This document shows positions 1-9,588 of a stretch of DNA of 64,000 nucleotides, one piece after another. A program made the translations under genes and the position numbers. The stretch is taken from assembly GCF_016775475.1 (NCBI RefSeq), contig NZ_JAEUXJ010000012.1:62001-126000 (forward strand), given 5' to 3'. Source of the stretch: Belnapia mucosa (lineage in GTDB: Bacteria; Pseudomonadota; Alphaproteobacteria; Acetobacterales; Acetobacteraceae). The notes beneath the pieces are model-generated. The model did no database searches and was not told where the DNA came from. It saw only the letters and a list, made by a program, of their open reading frames with translations. Positions within the stretch are counted from its first letter, which is position 1, and every line of letters begins with the position of its first letter.

Positions 1-833
1 GTCCAGGCGGCGCGCACCTCGGCCGAGAGCCGCTCGACCACCGCCTGAGGCGTGCCCCGTGGCGCTGCCCAGAGATGCCAGGGCGAGACGTCGAAGCCGG
101 GCAGGCCGGCCTCCGCCATGGTCGGCACATCCGGCAGGGCCGGCCAGCGCTGCGGCAGCGCCACGGCCAGCGCCCGCATCCGCCCCTCCTGGATCACCCC
201 GACATAGGAGGCGAGGTTGTCCACGGCATACTGGATGTCGCCCCCCAGCATGGCGGTGATGGTCTGCGCGCCGCCGCGGAAGGAGACGTGCTGCGCATCA
301 AGGCCGGCGCGATTGGCGAGGTAGGCGCCGGAGAGATGGATGGTGGTGCCGACGCCGGAGGAGCCGTAGCTGACCCCGCCGGGCCGCGCCTTCGCCCAGG
401 CGACGAACTCCGCCAGCGTCCGCGCCGGGACATGCTGCGCCGGCACGACCAGCACGTTGGGCAGGTCCCACATCGCGCTGATCCAGGCGAAGTCGCGGTC
501 GGGGTCGTAGGGCAGGCTTTTGAAGAGGTGCGGGTTGATCAGCAGGTTGTGCATGCTGACCGTGCCGATGGTGGTGCCATCCGGCGCGGCGCGGGCGAGC
601 GCCTCCGTTCCGATATTGCCGGAGGCGCCGGTGCGGGTCTCGACGATGAAGGGCTGGCCGAGGCGCTGCCCCATCTGCTCGGCGGCCAGCCGCGTCATGA
701 CATCGAGCGAGCCGCCGGGCGGGAAGCCGACGATGATGCGGACCGGCCGGTCCGGCCAGCTTCCCTGCGCTCGCCCGGCAAGGGGCAAGGCGGCCAGCAT
801 GGGTGTCGCAAGCAGCCCGCGGCGGTGCAGCAC
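1..833 (-). CDS. Bug/TctC-family tripartite tricarboxylate receptor, C-terminus cut by window edge
   Basis: Periplasmic solute-binding protein of the Bug (TctC) family, which captures small carboxylates or related anions. I start it at a GTG (833) because GGGAGGA lies just upstream and the product begins with an export signal (RRGLLATPMLAALPLAGRAQ). Family hallmarks visible are WPDRPVRIIVGFPPGG, the ARAAPDG turn, SLPYDPDRDF, and VSYGSSGVGTTIHLSG. About 277 residues are present and the last few tens lie beyond the left edge. No TctA/TctB membrane genes are adjacent, so within this window it is an orphan receptor; the ligand cannot be predicted. Confidence 0.9.
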   Translation of the reverse strand, partial: MLHRRGLLATPMLAALPLAGRAQGSWPDRPVRIIVGFPPGGSLDVMTRLAAEQMGQRLGQPFIVETRTGASGNIGTEALARAAPDGTTIGTVSMHNLLINPHLFKSLPYDPDRDFAWISAMWDLPNVLVVPAQHVPARTLAEFVAWAKARPGGVSYGSSGVGTTIHLSGAYLANRAGLDAQHVSFRGGAQTITAMLGGDIQYAVDNLASYVGVIQEGRMRALAVALPQRWPALPDVPTMAEAGLPGFDVSPWHLWAAPRGTPQAVVERLSAEVRAAW

Positions 834-910
834 TGGATATTCCTCCCGGTTTTCGTTGCCGGAAGGCTAGCACCACGCACCGACGCGACGGTAGCGCGGC
901 GGGGCCTGGT

Positions 911-1165
911 TCAGTGTGCCGGCTGTGGCGCGGGCTGCTGCTGGTTCTGGGGCGCCTGCTGCCTGGCAGCGGCGCGGTCGGCCCGGCTGCGCTCATGCGA
1001 GCCGACGGCGCAGCCCGCCGCGGCGCCGGCGACGGCATGGCCGCTGCCCACCATATGCCCGCCCACCGCGCCAAGGGCGGCCCCCTTGGCACAGGACGGC
1101 TTGGCCATGGCGGGCGCGGCAGACAGCAGCGCCACGGCGGCTGCGGCGGCGAGGATGGTCTTCAT
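911..1165 (-). CDS. Small secreted glycine-zipper-like protein
   Basis: 84-residue protein with a clear Sec signal peptide (MKTILAAAAAVALLSAAPAMA) and a short mature part. Residues about 28-55 are glycine/alanine-rich with small residues spaced as in glycine-zipper segments (GAALGAVGGHMVGSG), followed by a charged, Gln/Pro-rich tail. A purine-rich GGAGAG precedes the ATG. It lies between the TAXI receptor and the Bug gene, same strand. The architecture resembles small outer-membrane or periplasmic glycine-zipper proteins, but no specific function can be assigned. Confidence 0.7.
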   Translation of the reverse strand: MKTILAAAAAVALLSAAPAMAKPSCAKGAALGAVGGHMVGSGHAVAGAAAGCAVGSHERSRADRAAARQQAPQNQQQPAPQPAH

Positions 1166-1278
1166 GGGGCGGCTCTCCAGCTCTCCTTGGGTCAGGGGAA
1201 CGGGAGGCGGAGGGGCAGGTTGCTGGCATTGCGTATCGTTCACGCCGGCACCATGCCCCCCGCAACGCTCCTGGCCGC

Positions 1279-2253
1279 TCAGCCCAGGTTGGCGCCCTGC
1301 TTCTTCCAGAAAGCCTCGGCCGCCGGGTGCCAGGGCACGCCGGCCGCCGCGGTCTTCTGCCGCTCCAGCGTGAAGCCGCGGCCCTCGGCATGCACCTGGG
1401 CCAGCTCGGCGCGGCCGTTCCAGGTGCTCTCCAGGATCTTCGTCACCATGTCGTCCGGCATGGTGTCCATCACCGCGAGGATATTGGCGACCGACATCTG
1501 CTGGTTGTCCGTGGTCTGGCCGGGATAGGTGCCGGCCGGGATCACCTCGGGGAAATAGACCGGACCGTATTTCGCGGTGATCTTCGGCACCAGATCGGCA
1601 TGGTCCACCAGCCGCATGGTGATGCCGGGCGAGGCGGCGAGGTCGGTCACCGCGCTGGTCGGCACGCCGGAGACGAAGAAATAGGCGTCGAGCTTGCCGT
1701 CCTTCACCGCATTGGTGCTCTCGGCCGGCGACAGCCGCTCGCGCGCGCGGAAATCCTTGTCGCGGTCGAGGCCCGCGGCCTCGATCAGGCGGAAGGCCAT
1801 CACCTCGGTCGCCGAGCCGGGCGCGCCGGAGGAGATGCGCTTGCCCTTCATGTCCTGGATGCTCTGGATGCCGCTGGCGGCGGTGGTCACCGCCTGCATG
1901 CGGTTGGTGTAGAGCACGGCGATGGCGCGGACCTTCACCGGCCGGCCGCGGAAGCGGTCCTCGCCCTTCACCGCATCGACGCTGGCATCGACCTGGGAGA
2001 AGATCAGCCCGACCCGGCCGGCGCCGAGCAGCTGGTTGTTGGCGACCGAGCCGCCGGTGACCTCGACCGTCGCGCTCATGCCCGGGATGGTGCGGGAGAG
2101 GATATTCGCGAGGCCGCCGCCCAGCGGATAGTAGACGCCGCCCGTGGTGCCGGTGGCGATGGCAAGCTGCATGCCCTGGGCCCGAACGAGGCGCGGGGCG
2201 GCGAGCAGGGACGCAGCGGCGCCGAGCGTGGCGCGGCGGGTGATCTGGGACAT
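1279..2253 (-). CDS. TAXI-family TRAP transporter solute-binding protein
   Basis: Periplasmic receptor of the TAXI (TRAP-associated extracytoplasmic immunogenic) family, 324 residues. The start at 2253 has GGGAGGAAC upstream and gives a Tat-like or Sec signal (ITRRATLGAAASLLAAPRLVRAQ). The diagnostic N-terminal motif is LAIATGTTGGVYYPLGGGLA, followed by the VEVTGGSVANNQLL and GLIFSQVDASVDAVKG segments. TAXI receptors normally work with a fused TRAP membrane protein. None is seen here, so the permease is elsewhere or the receptor is orphan. Ligand unknown. Confidence 0.9.
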   Translation of the reverse strand: MSQITRRATLGAAASLLAAPRLVRAQGMQLAIATGTTGGVYYPLGGGLANILSRTIPGMSATVEVTGGSVANNQLLGAGRVGLIFSQVDASVDAVKGEDRFRGRPVKVRAIAVLYTNRMQAVTTAASGIQSIQDMKGKRISSGAPGSATEVMAFRLIEAAGLDRDKDFRARERLSPAESTNAVKDGKLDAYFFVSGVPTSAVTDLAASPGITMRLVDHADLVPKITAKYGPVYFPEVIPAGTYPGQTTDNQQMSVANILAVMDTMPDDMVTKILESTWNGRAELAQVHAEGRGFTLERQKTAAAGVPWHPAAEAFWKKQGANLG

Positions 2254-2327
2254 TGGTTTCGGTTCCTCCCGGAGGGATCGCACCGCAAGCAATAGCCATT
2301 GCGGCGGAGTGGCGAAAGGCGCCGCAT

Positions 2328-2341
2328 TTGCGCCGGATCAA
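2328..2341. promoter_or_regulatory. FNR/FixK-like palindrome upstream of CBS-BON gene
   Basis: The 14-mer TTGCGCCGGATCAA lies 56 bp before the CBS-BON start. It matches the FNR/FixK pattern TTGAT-N4-ATCAA at 8 of the 10 fixed positions. Related boxes occur upstream of the stress genes near 48-52 kb. The site is inferred from sequence pattern alone. Confidence 0.45.
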
Positions 2342-2396
2342 GGCGTGATCGCGGGCCGGCGCGCATCCTCCGCCCATCGGCGAAGGAGAAGCCCCG

Positions 2397-3095
2397 ATGA
2401 CCAGCCTCACCGCCCGCGACCTGATGAGTGTGGATGTCGTCACCGTGCCGCCGGAGACGCCGGTGGTCGCCATCGCCCGGCTGCTGGCCGAGCGCGGCAT
2501 CTCGGCCGTGCCGGTGCTGGACCATGACGGCAGGCTGCGCGGCATCGTGACCGAGGCCGACCTGATCCGCCGCCTGGCTGGCGCCGAGGACCGGCCCGCC
2601 GGCTGGCTGCGCCGCCTCTTCGCCGATGCCGCCACCGAGGCGGAGCGCTATGCCCGCACCCATGGCGCGACCGCCAGCGATGTGATGACCGAACAGCTCG
2701 TCACCGTCACCCCCGGCACCACCGCCACCCATGTGGCGCATCTGCTGGAGGAGATGGGCATCCGCCGCGTGCTCGTGGTGGAGGACGGCAAGCTGCGCGG
2801 CTTGGTCAGCCGGGCCGACCTGCTGCGCGCGCTGGTGGCACCGCCGGAGCCGGCGCATGGGCTCTCGGACGGGCGCATCCGCGCGGCGGTGCTGGCGCAG
2901 ATGCGGAAGCAACCCTGGGCCGACACCTTCAGCACCATGGTCGAGGTGCAGGGCGGCACCGTCACCTTCCACGGCTTCGTCCGCAGCGAGGCGGCGCGGC
3001 GGGCACTGCGCGTGCTGGCGGAGAACATCCCCGGCGTCACCAAGGTGGTCGACGAGACCCAGCCGATGCCGGCCTATCTCTCGGTCGCGGCATAG
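2397..3095 (+). CDS. CBS-pair and BON domain protein
   Basis: Cytoplasmic 232-residue protein with two CBS domains (about residues 8-60 and 93-147), each opening with the typical DLM/DVMT motif (TARDLMSVDVVTVPPETPV; ASDVMTEQLVTVTPGTT). A BON-like domain follows at about 160-225 (GGTVTFHGFVRSEAARRAL and a PGVTKVVDE end). CBS pairs bind adenosine nucleotides, and BON domains are thought to bind phospholipid or protein surfaces. In alphaproteobacteria such proteins often belong to universal-stress or low-oxygen regulons, consistent with the FNR-like box upstream. The 3' end overlaps the convergent MFS gene by 22 bp. Confidence 0.9.
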   Translation: MTSLTARDLMSVDVVTVPPETPVVAIARLLAERGISAVPVLDHDGRLRGIVTEADLIRRLAGAEDRPAGWLRRLFADAATEAERYARTHGATASDVMTEQLVTVTPGTTATHVAHLLEEMGIRRVLVVEDGKLRGLVSRADLLRALVAPPEPAHGLSDGRIRAAVLAQMRKQPWADTFSTMVEVQGGTVTFHGFVRSEAARRALRVLAENIPGVTKVVDETQPMPAYLSVAA

Positions 3096-4330
3096 GGCTT
3101 CACGCCCGCCAGGACCGCGGCGCCGAGGGCGAGGAAGACGACAACCGTCGCCATCCCCGCCCGCTGGCTGCCCGTCGCCGTGGTGACGGCGGCGAGCACG
3201 GCCGGGCCGAGGAAGCCGGTGACGCGGCCGCTGAGGGCGAAGAGCCCGAAATGCGCCGCCACCTCCTCGGGCGGGGCGAGGCGGGCCATCAGCGTGCGGC
3301 TCGCCGCCTGGGCTGGGCCGATGAAGAGGCCGAGCGTCAGCGCCAGCGCCCAGAAAGCGGGTTTCCTCTCCACCACCAGCAGCCCGGCCGAGAGCAGCAC
3401 CAGCGCGCCGAGCGCCACCATCACCGTGCGTTTCGAACCCATCCGGTCCTCGACCAGGCCGAAGCCGGCGGCACCCAGCCCGGCCGTCAGGTTGAGGGCG
3501 ATGCCGAAGACCAGGATCTCCTCGAAGCCCATACCGAAGACGCCGGCGGCATAGATGGCGCCGAAGGCAAACAGGGTGTTCAGCCCGTCGGTGTAGAACA
3601 GGCGCGCGACCAGGAAGCGCGCCATCACCGGGTTGCGCGGCAGGCGGCGCAGCAGGCGGGTGATTTCGGCCATGCCGCCGCGCGCCGCCGCCCACCAGCC
3701 GGGCTTCGGGCCATGGCTGCCCGGCAGCAGGGCAAGGACCGGCCAGGCGAAGGCGGCGACCCAGGCGGCGGTCAGCAGGGCCGTCGCCCGCACCGGCTCG
3801 GCGCTGGCGGCATCCAGGCCAAACAGCGGCGGCTTCGGCTGCACCAGCACGACAAGCGCGATGACGAGGCAGACGAGGCCCCCGGCATAGCCCAGGCCCC
3901 AGGCGAGGCCGGAGACGCGGCCGATCTGCGCCGGCGCCGCGACCTCCGGCAGGAGGGAGTTGTAGAAGACCGTCCCCAGCTCGAAGGCGATGGTGGCGAG
4001 GCCGACGCAGGCCAGCGCCCAGAGCGCATCCTCCGGCCGCGGCTGCGCGAACCAGATGCCCGCCGTCGCCACCACCATCATCCCGGTGCAGAGGCCGAGC
4101 ATCAGCCGTCGCCGGCCGCCCGCATCGGCGACCGCGCCGAGGGCGGGCGAGAGCAGCGCGATGGCGAGTCCCGCGACTGTCTGCATCCAGCCCCATTGCG
4201 CCTGGCCGGTCGCGGGATCGGGCGCGATGCCGCGGGTGAAATAGGCGGCGATCACGAAGGTGGAGACGACGGTCGGGAAGGCGCTGTTCGCCCAGTCATA
4301 GAGGGCCCAGGCCCAGGCTTGGCGCGTCAT
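3074..4330 (-). CDS. MFS transporter, UMF1/Atg22-like family
   Basis: Integral inner-membrane transporter of about 418 residues. The N-terminus (AWALYDWANSAFPTVVSTFVIAAYF) is the signature of the UMF1/BtlA-like MFS branch related to Atg22. About 11-12 hydrophobic segments are visible, with loops such as GQAQWGWMQT and VEDRMGSKRTVM. The ATG at 4330 overlaps the stop of the glycosylase gene (ATGA), implying translational coupling and co-transcription from the glutamate dehydrogenase side. Substrate unknown; relatives are poorly characterised. Confidence 0.88.
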   Translation of the reverse strand: MTRQAWAWALYDWANSAFPTVVSTFVIAAYFTRGIAPDPATGQAQWGWMQTVAGLAIALLSPALGAVADAGGRRRLMLGLCTGMMVVATAGIWFAQPRPEDALWALACVGLATIAFELGTVFYNSLLPEVAAPAQIGRVSGLAWGLGYAGGLVCLVIALVVLVQPKPPLFGLDAASAEPVRATALLTAAWVAAFAWPVLALLPGSHGPKPGWWAAARGGMAEITRLLRRLPRNPVMARFLVARLFYTDGLNTLFAFGAIYAAGVFGMGFEEILVFGIALNLTAGLGAAGFGLVEDRMGSKRTVMVALGALVLLSAGLLVVERKPAFWALALTLGLFIGPAQAASRTLMARLAPPEEVAAHFGLFALSGRVTGFLGPAVLAAVTTATGSQRAGMATVVVFLALGAAVLAGVKPYAATER

Positions 4331-4809
4331 GCGAGGCGCCGGGCGAGGTCGAACCAGGGCGCCTCCTGCCAGCTCCGGCAGGCGAGGCCGGAGGTGGAGG
4401 GCATCACCATGACCGGCGGCGCACCCTCCCACCAGCCGAAGCGCGGGGCGTGGGCGCCGAGCCAGCGCGACGCCGCTGCCTTGCCGTTGAAGGCGAGCAG
4501 CCGGGGCGCCACCGCGGCCAGCCGGGCCCTCAGCCCAGGCAGGTCGTAGCCGTCCCGCGGCAGGTCGGCATCCGCGCCGAAGGCGGTTTTGCAGAGATCG
4601 GTCAGGCCGATGCCGAGATCGAGCAGCAGGGAATACTCCTCCGGCCGGAAGCGCCGCGGCGTCAGGCCGATGCGGTGCAGGATGTCCCAGAATTTATTGC
4701 CCGGCCCGGCGTAATAGGCGCCGCGCGCGGCGGAGACGGCGCCCGCCGCGCTGCCGCAGATCACCAGCCGCAGGCCGGGGCGGAGCAGGTCCGGCAGGAT
4801 ATGGCTCAC
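4327..4809 (-). CDS. mug: Mismatch-specific uracil/thymine DNA glycosylase (Mug-type)
   Basis: 160-residue DNA repair enzyme of the UDG superfamily family 2, which removes uracil or thymine from G mismatches. The N-terminal active-site loop appears as VICGSAAGAVSAARGAYYAGPGNKFW, close to the Mug GxxPG..A...HFA.PGN.FW pattern. The C-terminal DNA-intercalation motif appears as VMPSTSGLA. GLTDLCK in the middle is also family-typical. It starts with GTG overlapping the glutamate dehydrogenase stop (GTGA) and its own stop overlaps the MFS start, so the three genes look like one operon. Confidence 0.9.
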   Translation of the reverse strand: MSHILPDLLRPGLRLVICGSAAGAVSAARGAYYAGPGNKFWDILHRIGLTPRRFRPEEYSLLLDLGIGLTDLCKTAFGADADLPRDGYDLPGLRARLAAVAPRLLAFNGKAAASRWLGAHAPRFGWWEGAPPVMVMPSTSGLACRSWQEAPWFDLARRLA

Positions 4810-7800
4810 GCCACCGCCGCCAGCGCCCGGACCGCGACGCCGACCGCCGCCAGGTCGCCGACCTTCGCCGCCTCCCGCGCCAGGGCGATGGGCGCCTCGG
4901 CCGGGGGTGCCGTGCCTGACAGACGGGCAGCGGCCAGCCGCGCCTGGATGGCGCCGAGATCGGCGAGCAGCGCCGCCCGGGCCCGCGGGCCGAAGGGACC
5001 CGGGGCGGGGGCGGCATGGGCGGCGCCGCGCAGCGCCTCGATCCCATACTCGGCCCCGACGCCGGACCAGGCGGTCGCGGCGGCCTCGGGCGCGGCGCCG
5101 GTGGTACCGGCCAGTTGCAGGATCACCGGCGCCGCGGCGAGGCGCCCCGCCGCGGCGGCCAGCGCCACGGCGGGCTCCGGCAGCCCGGCCTCGCGCCAGG
5201 CGGCCGCCTCGGGCCCCGGCTCGGCGCCGGCGACCAAGGCCTCCACGCCGGGGCGTAGCGCGGCCAGCGCCAGCTCCAGCGGCCGCGGCGCATCCAGCAG
5301 GCCGAGCGCCGCCTCCTCCTGCAGCCGCCGCAGCGCCAGCAGCAGCACCATTCGGGCGGCGGCCGGGGCGGTGGAGGCATCGGCGGCATCCGCAGCCTCC
5401 GGCAGGGCGAAGACCTCGCCGGCGAGCCAGGCGGCGCGGGCGATGGTCGCCGGATCGGCCGCGGCCGCCAGCCTTCCGAGCGCGGCGCAGCCGAGGCGGT
5501 TCGCCACCTCATTGGCGATGGCGGTCGCCACCAGCTCCCGCCGCAGCCGGTGGCGGGCGATCATCTGCGGAAAGCGCTCCCGCAGGGCTTGCGGGAAATA
5601 GGCGAGCAGCATGGGGGCGAAGACCGGGTCGTCCGGCAGGTCGCCCGCCTCGATCGTCTCGGTCAGCCAGAGCTTGGCCAGCGGCAGCAGGGCCGCGATG
5701 CCGGGGCGGGCGAGTGCCTCGCCGGCGGCGATCCGGCTGGTCATGGCGGCGGCATCGGGCAGGCCGGCCACCGCACGGTCGAGCACCCCGGCCGCCTCCA
5801 GCCGCAGCATCAGCGCCGCCTGGCCCGGCAGCGCCTCGGCCCCCGCCCGCTCCTCGAGCGAGACGGCCAGCGACTGCTGGGCATTGTCGCGCAGCACCAG
5901 CCCCGCCACCTCATCCGTCATCTCGGCGAGCAGCGCGTCACGCTGCGTACGGGTGAGCGCGCCGGAGGCTTCGGCGTCGGCGAGCAGGATCTTGATGTTC
6001 ACCTCATGGTCGCTGGTGGAGACGCCGGCGGAGTTGTCGAGCGCATCGGTGTTGATGCGGCCGCCGGCGCGCGCGATCTCGACCCGGCCGGCTTGCGTCA
6101 CGGCGAGGTTGGCGCCCTCCCCCACCACCCGGGCGCGGACGTCCTTGCCGTTGACGCGGAGCGCGTCATTGGCACGGTCGCCGGCTTCGGCCTGGCTCTC
6201 CGTGCTCGCCTTCACATAGGTGCCGATGCCACCGAAATAGAGCAGGTCCACCGGGGCGCGGAGGATCGCCTGCATCAGCGCTGCCGGCTCGATCCGCTCT
6301 GCTTCGATCCCAAGCAGCGTGCGCACCTCGGGCGAGAGCGGGATGGTCTTCAGCGAGCGCGGGAAGACGCCGCCGCCCGCGGAAATCTTCGCGGTGTCGT
6401 AGTCGGCCCAGGAGGAGCGCGGCAGGGCGAAAAGGCGCTGCCGCTCGGCGAAGGAGGCGGCCGGGCCGGGGCTCGGGTCGAGGAAGATGTGGCGGTGGTC
6501 GAAGGCCGCGACCAGCCTGGTGTGCGGCGAGATCAGCAGCCCATTGCCGAAGACATCGCCCGACATGTCGCCGATGCCGGCGCAGGTGAAATCCTGGCTG
6601 AAGATATCATGGCCGAGTTCGGCGAAATGCCGCGCCACCATCACCCAGGCGCCGCGCGCGGTGATGCCCATGCCCTTGTGGTCGTAGCCGGCCGAGCCAC
6701 CACTGGCGAAGGCATCGCCCAGCCAGAAGCCGTACTCGGCGGAGAGGCCGTTGGCGATGTCGGAGAAGGTCGCCGTGCCCTTGTCGGCGGCGACGACCAT
6801 GTAGGGATCGTCGCCGTCGCGCCGCACCACGCGCGCGGGCGGAACCACGCCTTCTGGCGAGAGGTTGTCGGTGATGTCGAGCAGCCCGCGGACCAGCAGC
6901 CGGTAGCAGGCGACGCCCTCGGCCTGGAAAGCCTCGCGCTCCGTCGGCACATGCTTGAGGACAAAGCCGCCCTTCGCCCCGGTCGGCACGATGACGACGT
7001 TCTTGACGCGCTGCGCCTTCATCAGCCCGAGGATCTCGGTGCGGAAATCCTCCCGCCGGTCGGACCAGCGGATGCCGCCGCGTGCCACCGGCCCGGCACG
7101 GAGATGCACGCCCTCCATCCGCGGCGAATGGACGAAGACCTCGCGCCAGGGCCGCGGCGCCGGCATCTCGCCGGCCGCGGCGCTGTCGATCTTCAGCGAG
7201 AGGTAGTCCTTGTGCTGGAAGTAGTTGGTCCGCAGCACCGCGCCGAGCACGGTGTGCAGGCGGGAGAGGATGCGGTCCTCATCCGGGTTCTCGACGGCAT
7301 CCAGCAGCGCCCGCCACCCGGCCTCCAGCGCCGCTTCCCCGTCCCGCGGCCGGTCCGGGTCGAAGCGGGCCTGGAAGAGGTCGAGCAGCAGCCGCGCGGC
7401 GGCCGGATGCGCGGCGAGCGCCGCCTCGACGCTGGCCTGCGCGAAGGCGAAGCCGACCTGCTTCAGCCAGCGATAGAGCGCGCGCAACAGCCAGCATTCC
7501 CGCCAGCCGAGCCCGGCGCGCAGCACCAGGCGGTTGAAGCCGTCGGGCTCGGCGCGGCCCTCCAGCAGCGCCGCCAGCGCCTCCAGCAGGGCCGGGAAGC
7601 GGGATTCCTCGGCCGGGGCGCCCGGTTCCAGGGTGAAGACATGCAGCACGATGGCCTCGGCCCCGGCCGGCGCCAGCCGGTGCGGCACCTCCTCGATGGC
7701 GCGGAGGTCGAGGCTCTCGAACAGTGGCAGCGCATCCGCCAGCGGCAGCGGACCGCCGGGATTGGCCAGCCGCAGCACGAGGCCCGCCGCACCGGGCGGG

Positions 7801-9440
7801 CGCATCAGCGTCGCCGCGGGCCGGCCCTCGGCCAGGGCGCGTTCGGCCAGTGCGAGATCGGCCGCGCCCTCGGCGCCGGTCGCGGTCTCGCGGTAGGCGG
7901 GCGGGAAGGCGTCGCGCCAGCGGGCGAGGGTCGCGCTGGCCGCGGCCTCTCCCCGTTCGGCGGCCAGCGCCTCGGCCAGCCGGTCCTGGAAGCCGCGTGC
8001 GGCCTGGGCGACGGCCGCCTCCAGCGCCGCCTCGTCCAGCTCGGGCGGCCGGGCGGGGTCGGTGCCGATGATGTAGTGGATGCGGGCCAGCGGGGAATCG
8101 CCGAGGGCGATGTACCAGGCGCTGAGATGCCCGCCGCAGGCGCGGGCCAGCATGGCGCCGACACGCTCGCGCAGCCGCGTGTCGAAGGTGTCGCGCGGCA
8201 GCCAGGCGATGGCCGAGATGAAGCGGCCGAAGGGGTCGCGCCGCAGCACCAGGGCCGGGCGCGGCCTGATCTGCAGGTCGAGCGCGCGCCGGGCGGCGGC
8301 GAGAATCTGCGCCTCCGGCGCCTGGAACAGCTCGTCGCGCGGCCAGGTGTCGAGGATGTTGCGCAGCGCCCTTCCGTCATGCGCTTCCGGGTCGTAGCCG
8401 GCGGCGCCGAGGATGCGGGCGACCTTCTCCGCCAGGAGCGGGATGCTGCGCGGGTTGCGGTTATAGGCCGAGGCGGCGAAGAGGCCGAGGAAGAGCCGCA
8501 GCCCGACCACCGCGCCATCCGGGCCGAGCGTGTCGGTGACGATCACATCGGCATGCTGCGGCCGGTGGACCGTGCTGCGCATATTCGCCTTGGCGATGGT
8601 GACGGCGGCCGAATCGGTCAGCGCGGCGCGCAAGGCCGGCGGCAGCGTGCCCTCGCCGCGCAGCACGTCGAAGACCGGCAGGGCCGGGTCGCGCAGCAGG
8701 CCGAGATTCTCTGGCTCGACCCCCCGCAGCGCCCCGTCCGGCGTCAGCATCAGCCGGCGATGGCCGAGCAGGACGAAATTATCCTCGCCCAGCCAGCGCA
8801 GGAAGTCGGTGGCGCCCGGCTCGGCGCGCGGCGCGACCTCAGCCGCGGCGCCGCGCAGCAGCGCGGCCATGGCAGGGAAATCCTCGACCGCACGGCGGGT
8901 ATCGGCGAGCGCCCCGGCCAGCGCCGCCTCCAGCCCGGCCCAGTCATTTGGCGCGGCGCCGGGCAGGCCGGGCAGCAGGGCGGCCGGGGCGGCGCCAAGC
9001 GTGATGCGCATCATGCTCTCGGGATGCGCCTCCGGCCCCTCGCCGAGGGCGAGCAGCCGGCCGGCGGCATCGCGGCGGACCGGCACCACGGGATGCAGGA
9101 GCTGCCGCACCACCCGCCCCTGCCGGGACAGCGCCCCGAGCGCGCTATCGACCAGGAAGGGCATGTCGTCGGTGACGATCTCGGCCACCGCATGCGGGCC
9201 CTGGCCGGCGGCGGGCGGTATGACGCGGAGGCGAACCGTGCCCGGCTGCCGCTCCTGCGCCAGGGCGAAGAGGCTGGCGCTGGCGGCAGCCACCGCCTCG
9301 GGCGCCGCCAGCTCGGCGGTCGGGACCTCGGCATGCAGGGCGCGGAGCAATGTTGCCGCATCGGGCGGCAGGGCGGGCGCCAGGCGCCGCAGCGCCTCCT
9401 CCGCCAGGCGGAGCAGTTCAAGCCGGGCCGGCTCCGTCAT
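4806..9440 (-). CDS. gdhB: NAD-specific glutamate dehydrogenase, large 180-kDa type
   Basis: Giant NAD-dependent glutamate dehydrogenase of 1544 residues, the usual size of the bacterial L_180 class. It oxidatively deaminates glutamate to 2-oxoglutarate and ammonia in the cytoplasm. The N-terminal half carries the regulatory ACT-like repeats. The catalytic core is visible around residues 775-930: VARGGIRWSDRREDFRTEI, VIVPTGAKGGFV, and DKGTATFSDIANGLSAEYGF followed by SGGSAGYDHKGMGIT. I chose the ATG at 9440 because of the upstream AGGGGGAAA; an upstream in-frame ATG lacks such a site. The gene is intact over its whole length and heads the gdhB-mug-MFS chain. Confidence 0.95.
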   Translation of the reverse strand: MTEPARLELLRLAEEALRRLAPALPPDAATLLRALHAEVPTAELAAPEAVAAASASLFALAQERQPGTVRLRVIPPAAGQGPHAVAEIVTDDMPFLVDSALGALSRQGRVVRQLLHPVVPVRRDAAGRLLALGEGPEAHPESMMRITLGAAPAALLPGLPGAAPNDWAGLEAALAGALADTRRAVEDFPAMAALLRGAAAEVAPRAEPGATDFLRWLGEDNFVLLGHRRLMLTPDGALRGVEPENLGLLRDPALPVFDVLRGEGTLPPALRAALTDSAAVTIAKANMRSTVHRPQHADVIVTDTLGPDGAVVGLRLFLGLFAASAYNRNPRSIPLLAEKVARILGAAGYDPEAHDGRALRNILDTWPRDELFQAPEAQILAAARRALDLQIRPRPALVLRRDPFGRFISAIAWLPRDTFDTRLRERVGAMLARACGGHLSAWYIALGDSPLARIHYIIGTDPARPPELDEAALEAAVAQAARGFQDRLAEALAAERGEAAASATLARWRDAFPPAYRETATGAEGAADLALAERALAEGRPAATLMRPPGAAGLVLRLANPGGPLPLADALPLFESLDLRAIEEVPHRLAPAGAEAIVLHVFTLEPGAPAEESRFPALLEALAALLEGRAEPDGFNRLVLRAGLGWRECWLLRALYRWLKQVGFAFAQASVEAALAAHPAAARLLLDLFQARFDPDRPRDGEAALEAGWRALLDAVENPDEDRILSRLHTVLGAVLRTNYFQHKDYLSLKIDSAAAGEMPAPRPWREVFVHSPRMEGVHLRAGPVARGGIRWSDRREDFRTEILGLMKAQRVKNVVIVPTGAKGGFVLKHVPTEREAFQAEGVACYRLLVRGLLDITDNLSPEGVVPPARVVRRDGDDPYMVVAADKGTATFSDIANGLSAEYGFWLGDAFASGGSAGYDHKGMGITARGAWVMVARHFAELGHDIFSQDFTCAGIGDMSGDVFGNGLLISPHTRLVAAFDHRHIFLDPSPGPAASFAERQRLFALPRSSWADYDTAKISAGGGVFPRSLKTIPLSPEVRTLLGIEAERIEPAALMQAILRAPVDLLYFGGIGTYVKASTESQAEAGDRANDALRVNGKDVRARVVGEGANLAVTQAGRVEIARAGGRINTDALDNSAGVSTSDHEVNIKILLADAEASGALTRTQRDALLAEMTDEVAGLVLRDNAQQSLAVSLEERAGAEALPGQAALMLRLEAAGVLDRAVAGLPDAAAMTSRIAAGEALARPGIAALLPLAKLWLTETIEAGDLPDDPVFAPMLLAYFPQALRERFPQMIARHRLRRELVATAIANEVANRLGCAALGRLAAAADPATIARAAWLAGEVFALPEAADAADASTAPAAARMVLLLALRRLQEEAALGLLDAPRPLELALAALRPGVEALVAGAEPGPEAAAWREAGLPEPAVALAAAAGRLAAAPVILQLAGTTGAAPEAAATAWSGVGAEYGIEALRGAAHAAPAPGPFGPRARAALLADLGAIQARLAAARLSGTAPPAEAPIALAREAAKVGDLAAVGVAVRALAAVA

Positions 9441-9588
9441 CTCGGTTTCCCCCTGTTCGCGGGGCGCATCCTCTGCGGCATCGGCCCCAGCGGGCAAGCC
9501 TTGGTGATCGGGACGGATTTGCATCGGGTGTGCCGGGAACCCCCCCATGGGACGGGAGTTGAATAAGCGGTGATGATACCACCTGAGG

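Noticed and set aside
5550..9566. Plus-strand open frame of 1338 codons opposite glutamate dehydrogenase
   Set aside because: Antisense shadow typical of GC-rich codon usage. The minus-strand protein is a complete, motif-rich GdhB, while the plus product is Arg/Gly/His-rich with no recognisable fold.
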